DNA of 13,436 nt from Victivallales bacterium (GCA_030634125.1 DAOWBJ010000012.1:1-13436), one strand, 5' to 3'; numbered from the stretch's first letter, positions 1 through 5,157 are shown. Notes: a model not told the origin generated them from the letters alone. Translations and numbers: made by a program.

Positions 1-38
1 ACCATTTTTTTTGCCTCAAAATCTGCAATTTTAGACAT
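1..38 (-). CDS. 5' end of an unidentified gene, cut by the window edge
   Basis: Only 12 complete codons are present, reading MSKIADFEAKKM from an ATG at 38. The frame stays open to the window edge. No good Shine-Dalgarno sequence is visible upstream, which weakens the call. The upstream DNA (61-151) is extremely AT-rich and full of TTGTAATT boxes in both orientations, as expected for a regulated promoter. Too little protein is visible to assign a family. Confidence 0.3.
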   Translation of the reverse strand, partial: MSKIADFEAKKM

Positions 39-60
39 GAAGCAAAATAGCAATAAACTC

Positions 61-151
61 TTTTTTGTAATTTTTTTGTAATTTTTAATAATATTTTACC
101 GCTCAATTTATGTTTTTGCTTGTAATTTCATAATTATTAAAAATTACAAAA
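61..151. repeat. Cluster of TTGTAATT boxes with a 19-bp perfect inverted repeat
   Basis: TTGTAATT occurs at about 65-72, 76-83 and 120-127, and its reverse complement AATTACAA at 142-149. The arms 74-92 and 133-151 are perfect 19-bp reverse complements with a 40-bp spacer. A further pair of AATTACAA boxes lies at 558-565 and 569-576. The 23 bp at 61-83 are the exact reverse complement of 558-580. A related TTGTAAC/GTTACAA palindrome sits in the higBA promoter (1317-1337). This could be an operator array, an integrase or recombination site, or simple low-complexity DNA. The repeats are seen directly; the role is inferred. Confidence 0.5.
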
Positions 152-557
152 TTAGTTGTTTTTACACTTTGTGAAATTTGTTTTCCTATATGTTTCTACA
201 GAAAAAGAGCTTCACAATTTACATTTTTGCACAAAAAAGGGAGGCGGGGGAGAGTGCTTTTTCTTGGCGGCGGGGTTTTGGTGGGGGTTTGACGGCTTGA
301 GCCGTGTATTAGGTAACTGCGCCCTGTCCTGCTTCCTGGAGAGATGTGCCTCGGGAAAACCTGTGCAAAGTAGTGGTTTTTTGTTTCTTTGATTGACGGC
401 TTGAGCCGTGTATTAAGTTTCTCGCTTGATTGGTGTTTTTGGGTGGTGATATCGTGTATTAATTGCATGCTGTACTCTCCTTTTTGATTGTTATTTGTAG
501 TATAGCATGCGTGTTTTAAAAAGTCTTATCGAATTTTCTGTGCATTTCTCATTAATG
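152..557. other. Gene-free stretch with G-rich segment and direct repeats
   Basis: No convincing protein gene lies here. A G-rich segment at 239-287 contains several runs of three to five G. Two copies of a 23-bp direct repeat (separate entry) and a third partial copy follow. A 90-codon minus-strand frame (196-468) starts at an ATG with a well-placed GGAG (477-480) and a TATACT-like -10 (499-504). However, its product has no protein-like character, and the direct repeats fall in different frames within it, so it is not called as a gene. The start signals could belong to a decayed gene or a small RNA on the minus strand. Confidence 0.45.
289..415. repeat. Two copies of a 23-bp palindromic direct repeat
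   Basis: Positions 289-311 and 393-415 are identical over 23 bp. Each contains the perfect palindrome ACGGCT-TG-AGCCGT, which could form a 6-bp stem. Each ends in CGTGTATTA, which recurs alone at 453-461 as a third partial copy. The spacing is irregular (104 and 46 bp), so this is not a CRISPR array. It may be a REP-type intergenic repeat or a repeated protein- or RNA-binding site. Confidence 0.6.
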
Positions 558-574
558 AATTACAAAAAAATTAC

Positions 575-614
575 AAAAAAAGCTGTAAGTAACAGATTCA
601 TTACTTACAACTTT
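575..614 (-). terminator. Probable terminator of the higBA operon
   Basis: On the minus strand, 20 bp past the higA stop codon, nine perfect base pairs (609-601 with 592-584) enclose an 8-nt loop. The stem can extend outward through a G-U pair, a G-C pair and three A-T pairs. It runs directly into seven T residues (581-575). The stem is AT-rich and therefore weak, but position and orientation fit an intrinsic terminator. Confidence 0.55.
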
Positions 615-633
615 AAGTTTTTATTCTTGAAGT

Positions 634-966
634 TTATGCGATTGCCAATTCAAGTGGCTTGATCTTTGCAAAAACTTCCTTTCTTTCATGCGCAAGATGC
701 CATAAGTCATGATTAGCCTGAAGATTCAACCATAACTGCGGGGTTGTTCTCATTGCTTTTGATAAACGCATTGCCATTTCAGGAGTGACGGATTTATGTC
801 CATTGACGATCGCGGAAATTGCTTTGCGCGACACTCCTATGTCCTTAGCAAAATCAGTTATGCTGATTGCCAGTTCTGACAAGTAGAACTCTTTTAATAT
901 TTCTCCTGGGTGTGACGGACATACCGCCAGTTGGGTTACATCTAAAACCCTTTCGTATGCGCCCAT
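634..966 (-). CDS. higA: HigA-family antitoxin (XRE helix-turn-helix)
   Basis: This 110-residue protein matches the HigA/VapI antitoxin pattern. It has an N-terminal PSHPGEILKEFYL segment (residues 17-29) and a helix-turn-helix at about 37-60 (ITDFAKDIGVSRKAISAIVNG). These are followed by the typical MAMRLSKAMRTTPQLWLNLQ helix (65-84) and the NHDLWHLA segment. Family members neutralise the HigB ribosome-dependent mRNA endonuclease and repress their own promoter. The ATG at 966 has a strong AAAGGAGG four bases upstream. The gene lies 29 bp downstream of higB, the toxin-first order usual for higBA. A palindrome overlapping the -35 of the operon promoter (1317-1337) is a plausible binding site. 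A C-terminal tail of about 15 residues follows the conserved core. Identification is confident. Confidence 0.93.
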   Translation of the reverse strand: MGAYERVLDVTQLAVCPSHPGEILKEFYLSELAISITDFAKDIGVSRKAISAIVNGHKSVTPEMAMRLSKAMRTTPQLWLNLQANHDLWHLAHERKEVFAKIKPLELAIA

Positions 967-995
967 GTTGCCTCCTTTGGTTACTTTTTGATAGT

Positions 996-1274
996 TTAGT
1001 GATAGTCGAGATAGTCAATTATAAAAACATTACCATCTTCAAATTTAAATGTTACACGCCAGTTTCCAGATACTGTTACTGACCATATGTTATTTTTTTT
1101 GGGGTTCAGCTGGTGAAGCCTTAACCCTGCTAAATTAACATCTTCAATTATATTCGCCGCATTCAATAAAACGAGAATCTTTCTCAGCCTGGGAACATGC
1201 TGATTTTGAATGCCGCTCCTGTTGTCCTTTTCCCAGTACCGCTTCAAACCTTTATGCTTAAAACTTTTTATCAT
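996..1274 (-). CDS. higB: HigB-family toxin (RelE/ParE fold mRNA interferase)
   Basis: The product is 92 residues, the usual HigB length, and shows the family landmarks. These are an N-terminal IKSFKHKGLKRYWE, a central LRKILVLLNAA helix, the GLRLHQLNPKKNNIWSVTV segment, and the C-terminal NWRVTFKFEDGNVFIIDYLDYH ending. Family members cleave ribosome-bound mRNA and are neutralised by HigA. I prefer the ATG at 1274 because an AGGA lies 7 bases upstream and the protein then begins at the family's usual MIKSF position. A TTG at 1292 would add six residues. It is the first gene of a two-gene operon with higA. In a prophage such a module typically acts as a stability or defence moron, which is inference here. 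Confidence 0.93.
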   Translation of the reverse strand: MIKSFKHKGLKRYWEKDNRSGIQNQHVPRLRKILVLLNAANIIEDVNLAGLRLHQLNPKKNNIWSVTVSGNWRVTFKFEDGNVFIIDYLDYH

Positions 1275-1293
1275 TATGATTCCTGTTAACAAT

Positions 1294-1322
1294 ATTATAT
1301 TACTATTATAATAACATTGTAA
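1294..1322 (-). promoter_or_regulatory. Promoter of higBA
   Basis: On the minus strand, a TTACAA -35 element (1322-1317) and a perfect TATAAT -10 (1299-1294) are separated by 17 bp. Transcription would start near 1287, just ahead of the higB Shine-Dalgarno sequence. Confidence 0.6.
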
Positions 1323-1337
1323 CCCTTAAAGTTACAA
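1317..1337. promoter_or_regulatory. Probable HigA operator palindrome
   Basis: TTGTAAC and GTTACAA form perfect 7-bp inverted arms around a 7-bp centre. The site overlaps the -35 of the higBA promoter, where HigA-type autorepressors bind. The half-site resembles the TTGTAATT boxes at 61-151 and 558-576, so one regulator might act at all of them. That link is speculative. Confidence 0.5.
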
Positions 1338-1372
1338 ATTGCAAGTAAATTCTGTAAAATAAGAGAAAATAC

Positions 1373-1401
1373 TTGAAAATACACGAAAACAGCCGTATAA
1401 T
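1373..1401 (+). promoter_or_regulatory. Strong sigma-70-type promoter for the small-gene operon
   Basis: TTGAAA (1373-1378), a 17-bp spacer and a perfect TATAAT (1396-1401) lie on the plus strand. The predicted start is near 1408, immediately before a leader hairpin at 1410. It is divergent from the higBA promoter, with about 50 bp between the two -35 elements. Confidence 0.7.
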
Positions 1402-1407
1402 AAGAGC

Positions 1408-1574
1408 AAATGCCTTTCAACAGGCATCAAAAAAAGGGAAATCCAATTGATTTTCTGGCTGACTGTGGTGGAGCCTTCGGGCTAGCGGTGATCCTTTTTA
1501 CCGTTTGTTGAACGATCCACAGCCAGCCTTTTTAACGCCCTTTCAACAGGGCACAAAAAAAGGAGGCATATATT
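1408..1574 (+). ncRNA. Structured leader RNA of the small-gene operon
   Basis: A leader of about 167 nt lies between the predicted start and the first gene. In order it holds: (1) hairpin 1410-1427 (ATGCCT, loop TTCAAC, AGGCAT); (2) a run of seven A followed by GGGA, resembling a Shine-Dalgarno; (3) a closing stem, GGCTG-A-CTGTGG (1457-1468) with CCACAG-C-CAGCC (1517-1528); (4) inside that stem, a UUCG-capped hairpin (1472-1483) and a second hairpin (1486-1491 with 1498-1503); (5) TTTTT at 1529-1533; (6) hairpin 1537-1552 (GCCCT, loop TTCAAC, AGGGC); (7) seven A followed by GGAGG, the ribosome-binding site of the next gene. The branched domain plus T-tract could be an attenuator or the end of a free-standing small RNA. 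I do not recognise it as a known riboswitch or tRNA. Confidence 0.55.
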
Positions 1575-1907
1575 ATGTCTGGTTTAAGTAAAGATGTTTA
1601 TGCTAAAATCGAAGTTCTTCGTGAAGACATGGCCGAACTGCACCGCTTGTTAAAGAAATATCCTGATACGTTCTATGAGCATTTGAATGTCATTGATAAT
1701 AAAATTGATGATTTCCGGGAATATTTCATTGACTGTAAAAGAGAAGGTCTTGTAGAAGATGACAATTATGAGCCTTTGCCTGATGCTGAAAAAATAGCCG
1801 AATACATCAAACAAAGTATTCCTGAATCAAGACAGTTTGACCTGTTGACCTGGCTTGTGAGTTCATATCCTCCTAAAGGTACGTTTATCGGAGGATTTAG
1901 GATATGA
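1575..1907 (+). CDS. Small acidic helical protein, function unknown
   Basis: This 110-residue protein belongs to no family I recognise. The N-terminal half (about residues 5-58) is predicted helical and rich in charged residues (KIEVLREDMAELHRLLKKY; VIDNKIDDFREYFIDCKREG), suggesting a helical hairpin or coiled coil. The C-terminal part has a helix near 72-96 and ends in the glycine-containing tail FIGGFRI. There is no signal peptide or membrane segment. The ATG at 1575 has GGAGG eight bases upstream, preceded by seven A and a leader hairpin. Its stop codon overlaps the next start (ATGA at 1904-1907). It heads a three-gene coupled operon on the strand opposite to the phage late genes, the position of a moron or accessory gene. 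Confidence 0.8.
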   Translation: MSGLSKDVYAKIEVLREDMAELHRLLKKYPDTFYEHLNVIDNKIDDFREYFIDCKREGLVEDDNYEPLPDAEKIAEYIKQSIPESRQFDLLTWLVSSYPPKGTFIGGFRI

Positions 1908-2026
1908 ATACTCCATTAGTTAAAGGCGGTTGCGGGCATAGTGCCGGTGAGGTCGTAGAGAGTTCATTTACTTTCGGTGTCTGTTTCATCACAGCGTTGC
2001 TAATTATCGGAGGATTGATATTATGA
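1904..2026 (+). CDS. 40-residue single-pass membrane peptide
   Basis: The ATG at 1904 overlaps the preceding stop in ATGA and is preceded, nine bases away, by GGAGG. The product is 40 residues. A polar, glycine-rich N-terminal half containing GGCGHSAGE is followed by a hydrophobic C-terminal segment at about 22-40 (FTFGVCFITALLIIGGLIL), which should span a membrane. It ends in the next ATGA overlap. The 13 bp TTATCGGAGGATT supplying the Shine-Dalgarno recurs at identical spacing before the third gene. Small hydrophobic peptides behind a structured leader occur in type I toxin systems and as phage membrane effectors. Either role is only a hypothesis, and I know no homologue. Confidence 0.7.
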   Translation: MNTPLVKGGCGHSAGEVVESSFTFGVCFITALLIIGGLIL

Positions 2027-2193
2027 GCAAAGCTATTACAGCGAAAAAGCTGGCTAAAATCATCTATAAAAACAGATGCGAAGCGGTTGAAGCCTATAAA
2101 GATCGTTTAATCATGGAAATGACAATGATGTCAACCCCTATGCAGCTTGGAGTCGTAGAGCGAGCCATCAAGCGAATCGAAAATTTCATCTAG
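2023..2193 (+). CDS. 56-residue basic helical protein, function unknown
   Basis: The ATG at 2023 overlaps the previous stop (ATGA), with GGAGG nine bases upstream. The product is lysine-rich and probably all-helical (AKKLAKIIYKNRCEAVEAYK near residues 7-26). A methionine-rich middle (IMEMTMMSTPMQ, about 30-41) and a second helix with VVERAIKRIENF follow. No membrane segment or known motif is visible. Basic charge and helix content would suit binding to RNA, DNA or the acidic protein encoded two genes upstream, but none of this is shown. Its TAG stop runs directly into a short hairpin repeat (2193-2212) and then a strong terminator. Confidence 0.7.
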   Translation: MSKAITAKKLAKIIYKNRCEAVEAYKDRLIMEMTMMSTPMQLGVVERAIKRIENFI

Positions 2194-2212
2194 GCGAACG
2201 TCGCCCTCGTAT
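2193..2212 (+). repeat. REP-like hairpin, copy A
   Basis: The sequence is GGCGA-ACG-TCGCC followed by CTCGTATAT. Three related copies occur at 2251-2275, 3671-3692 and 13414-13435. The stems differ by compensating changes (GGCGA/TCGCC here and at 13422-13435, GCCGA/TCGGC elsewhere), while the flanking YTCGTTAT is kept. The first base of the repeat is the last base of the preceding gene's stop codon. Confidence 0.6.
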
Positions 2213-2217
2213 ATAAT

Positions 2218-2246
2218 GCCCGGATTAATTTCCGGGCTTTTTTTTT
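2218..2246 (+). terminator. Intrinsic terminator of the small-gene operon
   Basis: GCCCGGA and TCCGGGC form a 7-bp GC-rich stem with a 6-nt loop, followed by nine T residues (2238-2246). It lies between the convergent small-gene operon and the phage late genes. Confidence 0.92.
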
Positions 2247-2250
2247 GCCT

Positions 2251-2275
2251 GATAACGAAGCCGACGTTCGGCTTA
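2251..2275 (-). repeat. REP-like hairpin, copy B
   Basis: On the minus strand this reads TAAGCCGAACGTCGGC followed by TTCGTTATC, with a GCCGA-ACG-TCGGC hairpin core. Its first three bases are the stop codon of the spike gene. Confidence 0.65.
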
Positions 2276-2980
2276 TGTTTTTGCGAATGCGTCAAGCTTT
2301 GTTTTCAAGACTTGAATTGCGGCTTTTTGGGTTAGTATGGCGTCTTTGCTGGAAACGGTTCCGTCCGGCAGATGCGTGTGGTTTGCGATTGAGTCCAGAG
2401 CGGAGATGATCGCGGTCATGTGGCTGCTGTCGAGAATCAAAGCATTATCGATACCGTTTCCGATATATATTTTTGGAGCGACCGCGTTGATTTCCACGGA
2501 TCCGGTCAAGTTTATTTTTTGAGCTTGATCAAAAATGGATCCGGAAGTTTTTCGCGTCCAATTTCCGTCTTTATCCACTTCCTGAAAATCTGTCTTATTT
2601 TGTTGCCATCGCATCGAACGTTTATCAATTGCCGGCAGATCCATTCCATAAGGCAAAACGCTCCGGACAAATGGCTTGCTTTGGCAGCCGAAAGCAAAGG
2701 CGATCTCGACAATAGTTCCTTCGCCTGGCAAACCGGCCAGACCGCGCGCGGCAGCTGCACCGGTCATTGCGACAGGAATGTCCCGGAGTATCGGCATTGA
2801 TTCGTCAATTTCCATATTTTTTGTTAACAATCGGCAATTGACGGCGTAATGCGGACGTTCATGCGAATGCGTTTCGCCTGCAGTTGGCGGATCCGGTGCA
2901 TCGGTCACGACGGCCAGCTGTGGCAAGTGCGTTCCTGATTCCAGTTCCGGCCAAAAGCGCAGAACAATTTTTTTAATCAT
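2273..2980 (-). CDS. V: Baseplate spike / assembly protein, gpV-like
   Basis: The 235-residue product fits the phage baseplate assembly protein V / central spike family. An N-terminal OB-fold-like half carries LPGEGTIVEIAFAFGCQSKPFVRSVLPYG (full-frame residues 87-115). A beta-rich shaft with repeated strands follows (INLTGSVEINAVAPKIYIGNG, 159-179). The C-terminal tip contains HTHLPDG with an HxH motif, the pattern that binds iron at the apex of P2-type spikes. In the particle it would sit at the end of the tail tube and puncture the outer membrane. I chose the ATG at 2980. A TTG at 2989 would overlap the upstream stop and add three residues; no strong Shine-Dalgarno supports either. In P2 and kappa-type phages V is followed by W/DUF2590 and J. 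Here it is the last late gene and stops inside repeat B. Confidence 0.82.
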   Translation of the reverse strand: MIKKIVLRFWPELESGTHLPQLAVVTDAPDPPTAGETHSHERPHYAVNCRLLTKNMEIDESMPILRDIPVAMTGAAAARGLAGLPGEGTIVEIAFAFGCQSKPFVRSVLPYGMDLPAIDKRSMRWQQNKTDFQEVDKDGNWTRKTSGSIFDQAQKINLTGSVEINAVAPKIYIGNGIDNALILDSSHMTAIISALDSIANHTHLPDGTVSSKDAILTQKAAIQVLKTKLDAFAKT

Positions 2981-2985
2981 GGTTT

Positions 2986-3672
2986 TCAAAAGTTTATTCT
3001 CATTGTTTCTTCGCTGATACTGATTTTATCAATAGTTATGATATCGCCGTTTCCGATCCGGATGCGTTTGCCTGGACGGAAACCAGGAACCAAAGGACAG
3101 CTGGCTCCGGATGCGCTTAATTCTTTAAAATATTCCGCGGGGATCCCGAGTATTGTTTTGTTTACCTGGCAGGATTGCAAACTTCCGATGTAGATGGATC
3201 CATCCGGCTGGCACTGCCAGACAAAGTCCTCGATTCCCAATTCCGAGGGAAAAAGATCCAAAGCTTCAAAACCGTTTCCGATGTTGATAAAATAAGGAAT
3301 TGCCTGTTTATTCCAGTCCGCGTCTTCAAGCTTGAAAACTAAGCCGGTGATTTCGCTAATAGTTTTGAGAATATCGCGCGCGTTTGTATTCCGCATCGAT
3401 AGCGGTAAACGCTTGCCCAGTACTCCGGAAAATTCCCGGATAACTAAACGCTGTTGTTTTTTATCAATCTGCCGGCAGCTCTCGATGTAGCAGCTGGCGA
3501 ACAATTCGTATTTCTGATCCATGCCGATACTCAATTCCGCTATTCCTGACAAATTGACTTCTGACTGGACAACAAAAATACCGCGTCCGACGGCGCCGCG
3601 TTCCAGTGTCAAACTTTCGCTGACGATCGGGACCATAACAGAATTAATTTTTAATATTTTATCAATTTTCAC
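2986..3672 (-). CDS. Baseplate hub-like protein (kappa-type phages)
   Basis: This 228-residue protein sits between the baseplate complex protein and gpV, as does a hub-like protein of similar size in kappa/K139-type phages. The N-terminal part reads as a beta-rich wedge (MVPIVSESLTLERGAVGRG, about 13-31). A central LPLSMRNTNARDILKTISEITGL region (about 91-113) resembles the gpD/gp27-fold hub segment that helps the spike dock. It ends in a small beta domain, PGFRPGKRIRIGNGDIITI. The start is GTG at 3672, with a GAGG ten bases upstream that lies inside REP-like copy C. An ATG at 3636 is an alternative but lacks a Shine-Dalgarno. Its stop overlaps the TTG alternative start of gpV. The family assignment is from remembered similarity, not a search. 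Confidence 0.65.
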   Translation of the reverse strand: MKIDKILKINSVMVPIVSESLTLERGAVGRGIFVVQSEVNLSGIAELSIGMDQKYELFASCYIESCRQIDKKQQRLVIREFSGVLGKRLPLSMRNTNARDILKTISEITGLVFKLEDADWNKQAIPYFINIGNGFEALDLFPSELGIEDFVWQCQPDGSIYIGSLQSCQVNKTILGIPAEYFKELSASGASCPLVPGFRPGKRIRIGNGDIITIDKISISEETMRINF

Positions 3673-3692
3673 CGAACGTCGGCCTCGTTATC
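3671..3692. repeat. REP-like hairpin, copy C
   Basis: The plus-strand sequence ACCGAACGTCGGC followed by CTCGTTATC fills almost the whole gap between two baseplate genes. It overlaps the GTG start of the hub-like gene and appears to supply its only Shine-Dalgarno-like bases (GAGG on the minus strand). Confidence 0.65.
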
Positions 3693-3694
3693 TT

Positions 3695-4198
3695 TTATAG
3701 TTCTGCGGCTTTTACAATTTTAGCGTGATCTACTGATCCGACTCTTACTTCTCCATCGATTTGCGGTATTTCCAGTACTGCTTTTTCTTTTTCGCGTTCT
3801 TCTTTCTTTTCCGCGACGGAATTACTTTCCTGCAGAGAAAAATTGACATTATAAACTTCCAGCGTTCCATCTTTTTTAGAATTAACGCTGTTGTTAAAAA
3901 TAACCTGTCTTATATTCATCGCCTGGCACAGCGGATCCGCGACGGTATAAATAATCGGATTATTCTTTTCATCCAAAGCTTCAGCTATTTCCATCAGCTT
4001 AGTGAGATTTTCGGCTTTTCTGGTATCGATCACCATCGAAACGCTGACTTTCTTTGGTTTGTTACCCTTTGCGGAAACCGCGCTGGAGCTAGTCTGGCCG
4101 GACAAGCTTTTTCTATCAAATTCAGCGGACGCGCTGATATTGATATTTTTACCAAGGGTTTCAATTTTTACTTCAATGCCATTAGCCGAAAGAATCAT
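3695..4198 (-). CDS. Phage baseplate complex protein (kappa-type)
   Basis: The 167-residue product resembles the 'baseplate complex protein' of kappa/K139-type phages. The short N-terminal MILSANGIEVKIE leads into FDRKSLSGQTSSSAVSAKG (about 28-46), the strand KKVSVSMVI (49-57), and NLTKLMEIAEALDEKNNPIIY (64-84). The beta segment LEVYNVNFSLQESNSVAEKKE (118-138) precedes a charged tail. It is likely a structural part of the hub-tube junction. It opens the three-gene baseplate block that ends with the spike. The ATG at 4198 lies directly against a TTATCAG heptamer array (4200-4234), so no ordinary Shine-Dalgarno is present. Translation may rely on coupling to the lipoprotein gene ending 37 bp upstream. 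Confidence 0.75.
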   Translation of the reverse strand: MILSANGIEVKIETLGKNINISASAEFDRKSLSGQTSSSAVSAKGNKPKKVSVSMVIDTRKAENLTKLMEIAEALDEKNNPIIYTVADPLCQAMNIRQVIFNNSVNSKKDGTLEVYNVNFSLQESNSVAEKKEEREKEKAVLEIPQIDGEVRVGSVDHAKIVKAAEL

Positions 4199-4199
4199 T

Positions 4200-4234
4200 T
4201 TATCAGTTACCAGTTATCAGTTATCAGTTAAAAG
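4200..4234. repeat. TTATCAG-type heptamer array (5 units)
   Basis: The units are TTATCAG, TTACCAG, TTATCAG, TTATCAG and TTAAAAG. The array fills the gap between the lipoprotein stop and the baseplate gene start. The order of units next to the start codon is the same as in the longer array at 12379-12455, including the single TTACCAG variant. Confidence 0.9.
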
Positions 4235-4235
4235 A

Positions 4236-4460
4236 TCATTTTCCTACAACTGAAAAAGACGGATTTGCTAAGGGAAGATTTTTTCCAACACCGTTAGACC
4301 AGACAATCACACCTTCGCTTTTTACCGGACCATATATTTTTTTATCAACTTTGGTGAAAGTTTTTCCTTTCGGCTCATAATATTCAGTCCGGCATCCGGT
4401 TAATAATGAAAGTGCTGCCACAGCAATAAATACTACGATGATTAATAATGATGTTTTCAT
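4236..4460 (-). CDS. Small lipoprotein, possible outer spanin
   Basis: The 74-residue product begins MKTSLL, has a hydrophobic signal segment (about 5-19) and a clear lipobox, LLTGC, with the acylated cysteine at residue 23. The mature part is about 52 residues, with KGKTFTKVDKKIYGPVK and a C-terminal NLPLANPSFSVVGK. I chose the ATG at 4460 because AAGGA lies 8-9 bases upstream and the signal peptide then starts correctly; a longer in-frame extension to 4538 has no support. It follows a gene for a membrane-anchored coiled-coil protein by 26 bp, the arrangement of two-component spanins that fuse inner and outer membranes at lysis. The spanin role is inferred from context. A host-type lipoprotein moron is the alternative. 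Confidence 0.72.
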   Translation of the reverse strand: MKTSLLIIVVFIAVAALSLLTGCRTEYYEPKGKTFTKVDKKIYGPVKSEGVIVWSNGVGKNLPLANPSFSVVGK

Positions 4461-4486
4461 TTGTCTTGTTCCTTTTGTTATTATTG

Positions 4487-4705
4487 TTAGTTTTTTTCTA
4501 AAGAACCGACAAGCCTTGCGAGTGATTCTTTTATGCAAGAAATGTCTTTACGCATTTCCTTTACTTCGTTATAATCTTCTTCCAAGTTCTCAATCCTGAC
4601 ATCGTGTCTCGAAATCTGATCACTCTGCCTGAAGGTAAATCCGGACACCGCTATTAAGATCATAACGATAACAGTAGCTATGGCGATAAAAGTTCCTATT
4701 TTCAT
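4487..4705 (-). CDS. Membrane-anchored coiled-coil protein, possible inner spanin or holin-like
   Basis: The 72-residue product has one N-terminal membrane segment (about 5-24, FIAIATVIVMILIAVSGFTF). A charged, heptad-like helix runs to the C-terminus (DVRIENLEEDYNEVKEMRKDI). This is the topology of an inner-membrane spanin subunit or of XhlA-like lysis accessory proteins. The ATG at 4705 overlaps the stop of the upstream gene (ATGA) and is preceded by GAGGAG inside that gene's last codons, so it is translationally coupled. It is followed by the lipoprotein gene. Shorter than typical inner spanins, so the assignment is tentative. Confidence 0.68.
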   Translation of the reverse strand: MKIGTFIAIATVIVMILIAVSGFTFRQSDQISRHDVRIENLEEDYNEVKEMRKDISCIKESLARLVGSLEKN

Positions 4706-5157
4706 TTTTTCTCCTCTTTTTCATCAGGTGTATCATCCAGCCAGGCGGACCATCCGCCTCTTACGCAAGCGCGATAAGCCAGGAAGCCTTTTCCCCACCA
4801 GTACGCACGTTCTTTCCAAAGGTGAAATCTTGTAAGCGGATATTCAAAGCTTAAAATTTTCCGGATATTGCGCCACATGCGCTTATTTACCAGGTTGAAA
4901 CCCTTGCGTGTTTTATCCGACAGCTCGAAGTCGAAATCATGGATCAGAAAAGCCGGTCCGAACAAGCGCAGAATAAAACTTAAAATAGTGCGCGTCCAGT
5001 TAGGCAGCCAGTCTGGTCCCGCGCCGTTGTAAATATTTGCCAGGTTCTCAATAGGACAAAGCCAGAAGGCATCAGTGGCTTCAAGATCGAGCCTCAAACA
5101 TTTTGCGCGCAACTCTGTAACTCGTTTGATTTTTGTCATATTATTGGGTTTTCTCAT
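4702..5157 (-). CDS. DUF1353-like phage protein of the lysis region
   Basis: The 151-residue product has a YNGAGPDWLPNW segment (about 43-54), a hydrophobic stretch TILSFILRLFGPAFLIHDFDFE (57-78) and then a helix, RKGFNLVNKRMWRNIRKIL (84-102). The G(A)GP...P(A)xxIHDxDFE pattern with a downstream basic helix is found in phage DUF1353-type and related small proteins near lysis genes; the HD pair may be catalytic. A tryptophan-rich helix (YWWGKGFLAYRACVRGGWSAW) and an acidic-basic tail complete it. The ATG at 5157 has AGGAGAA about ten bases upstream. It lies two bases after the stop of the apparent continuation of the upstream frameshifted gene. Function is not established. Confidence 0.65.
   Translation of the reverse strand: MRKPNNMTKIKRVTELRAKCLRLDLEATDAFWLCPIENLANIYNGAGPDWLPNWTRTILSFILRLFGPAFLIHDFDFELSDKTRKGFNLVNKRMWRNIRKILSFEYPLTRFHLWKERAYWWGKGFLAYRACVRGGWSAWLDDTPDEKEEKK

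Noticed and set aside
156..392. 78-codon plus-strand frame
   Set aside because: It has no Shine-Dalgarno and low-complexity composition, and it overlaps the repeats; likely chance.
289..461. CRISPR array
   Set aside because: There are only two full repeats with irregular spacing (104 and 46 bp), and no Cas genes are visible.
196..468. 90-codon minus-strand frame with a good Shine-Dalgarno sequence
   Set aside because: The product is proline/threonine/lysine-rich without protein-like pattern, and the 23-bp direct repeats fall in different frames inside it. The start signals are noted, but a gene is not called.
1446..1511. 21-codon hydrophobic frame within the structured leader (reads IDFLADCGGAF onward)
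   Set aside because: It would need an ATT start, and it coincides with strong RNA stems, so coding is unlikely.
1457..1528. Possible tRNA, because of the cloverleaf-like folding
   Set aside because: There is no T-arm GTTCGA sequence, no proper 7-bp acceptor stem and no identifiable anticodon arm.
3761..4231. 156-codon plus-strand frame opposite the baseplate complex gene
   Set aside because: It is phenylalanine- and isoleucine-rich, the antisense shadow of a recognised coding gene.
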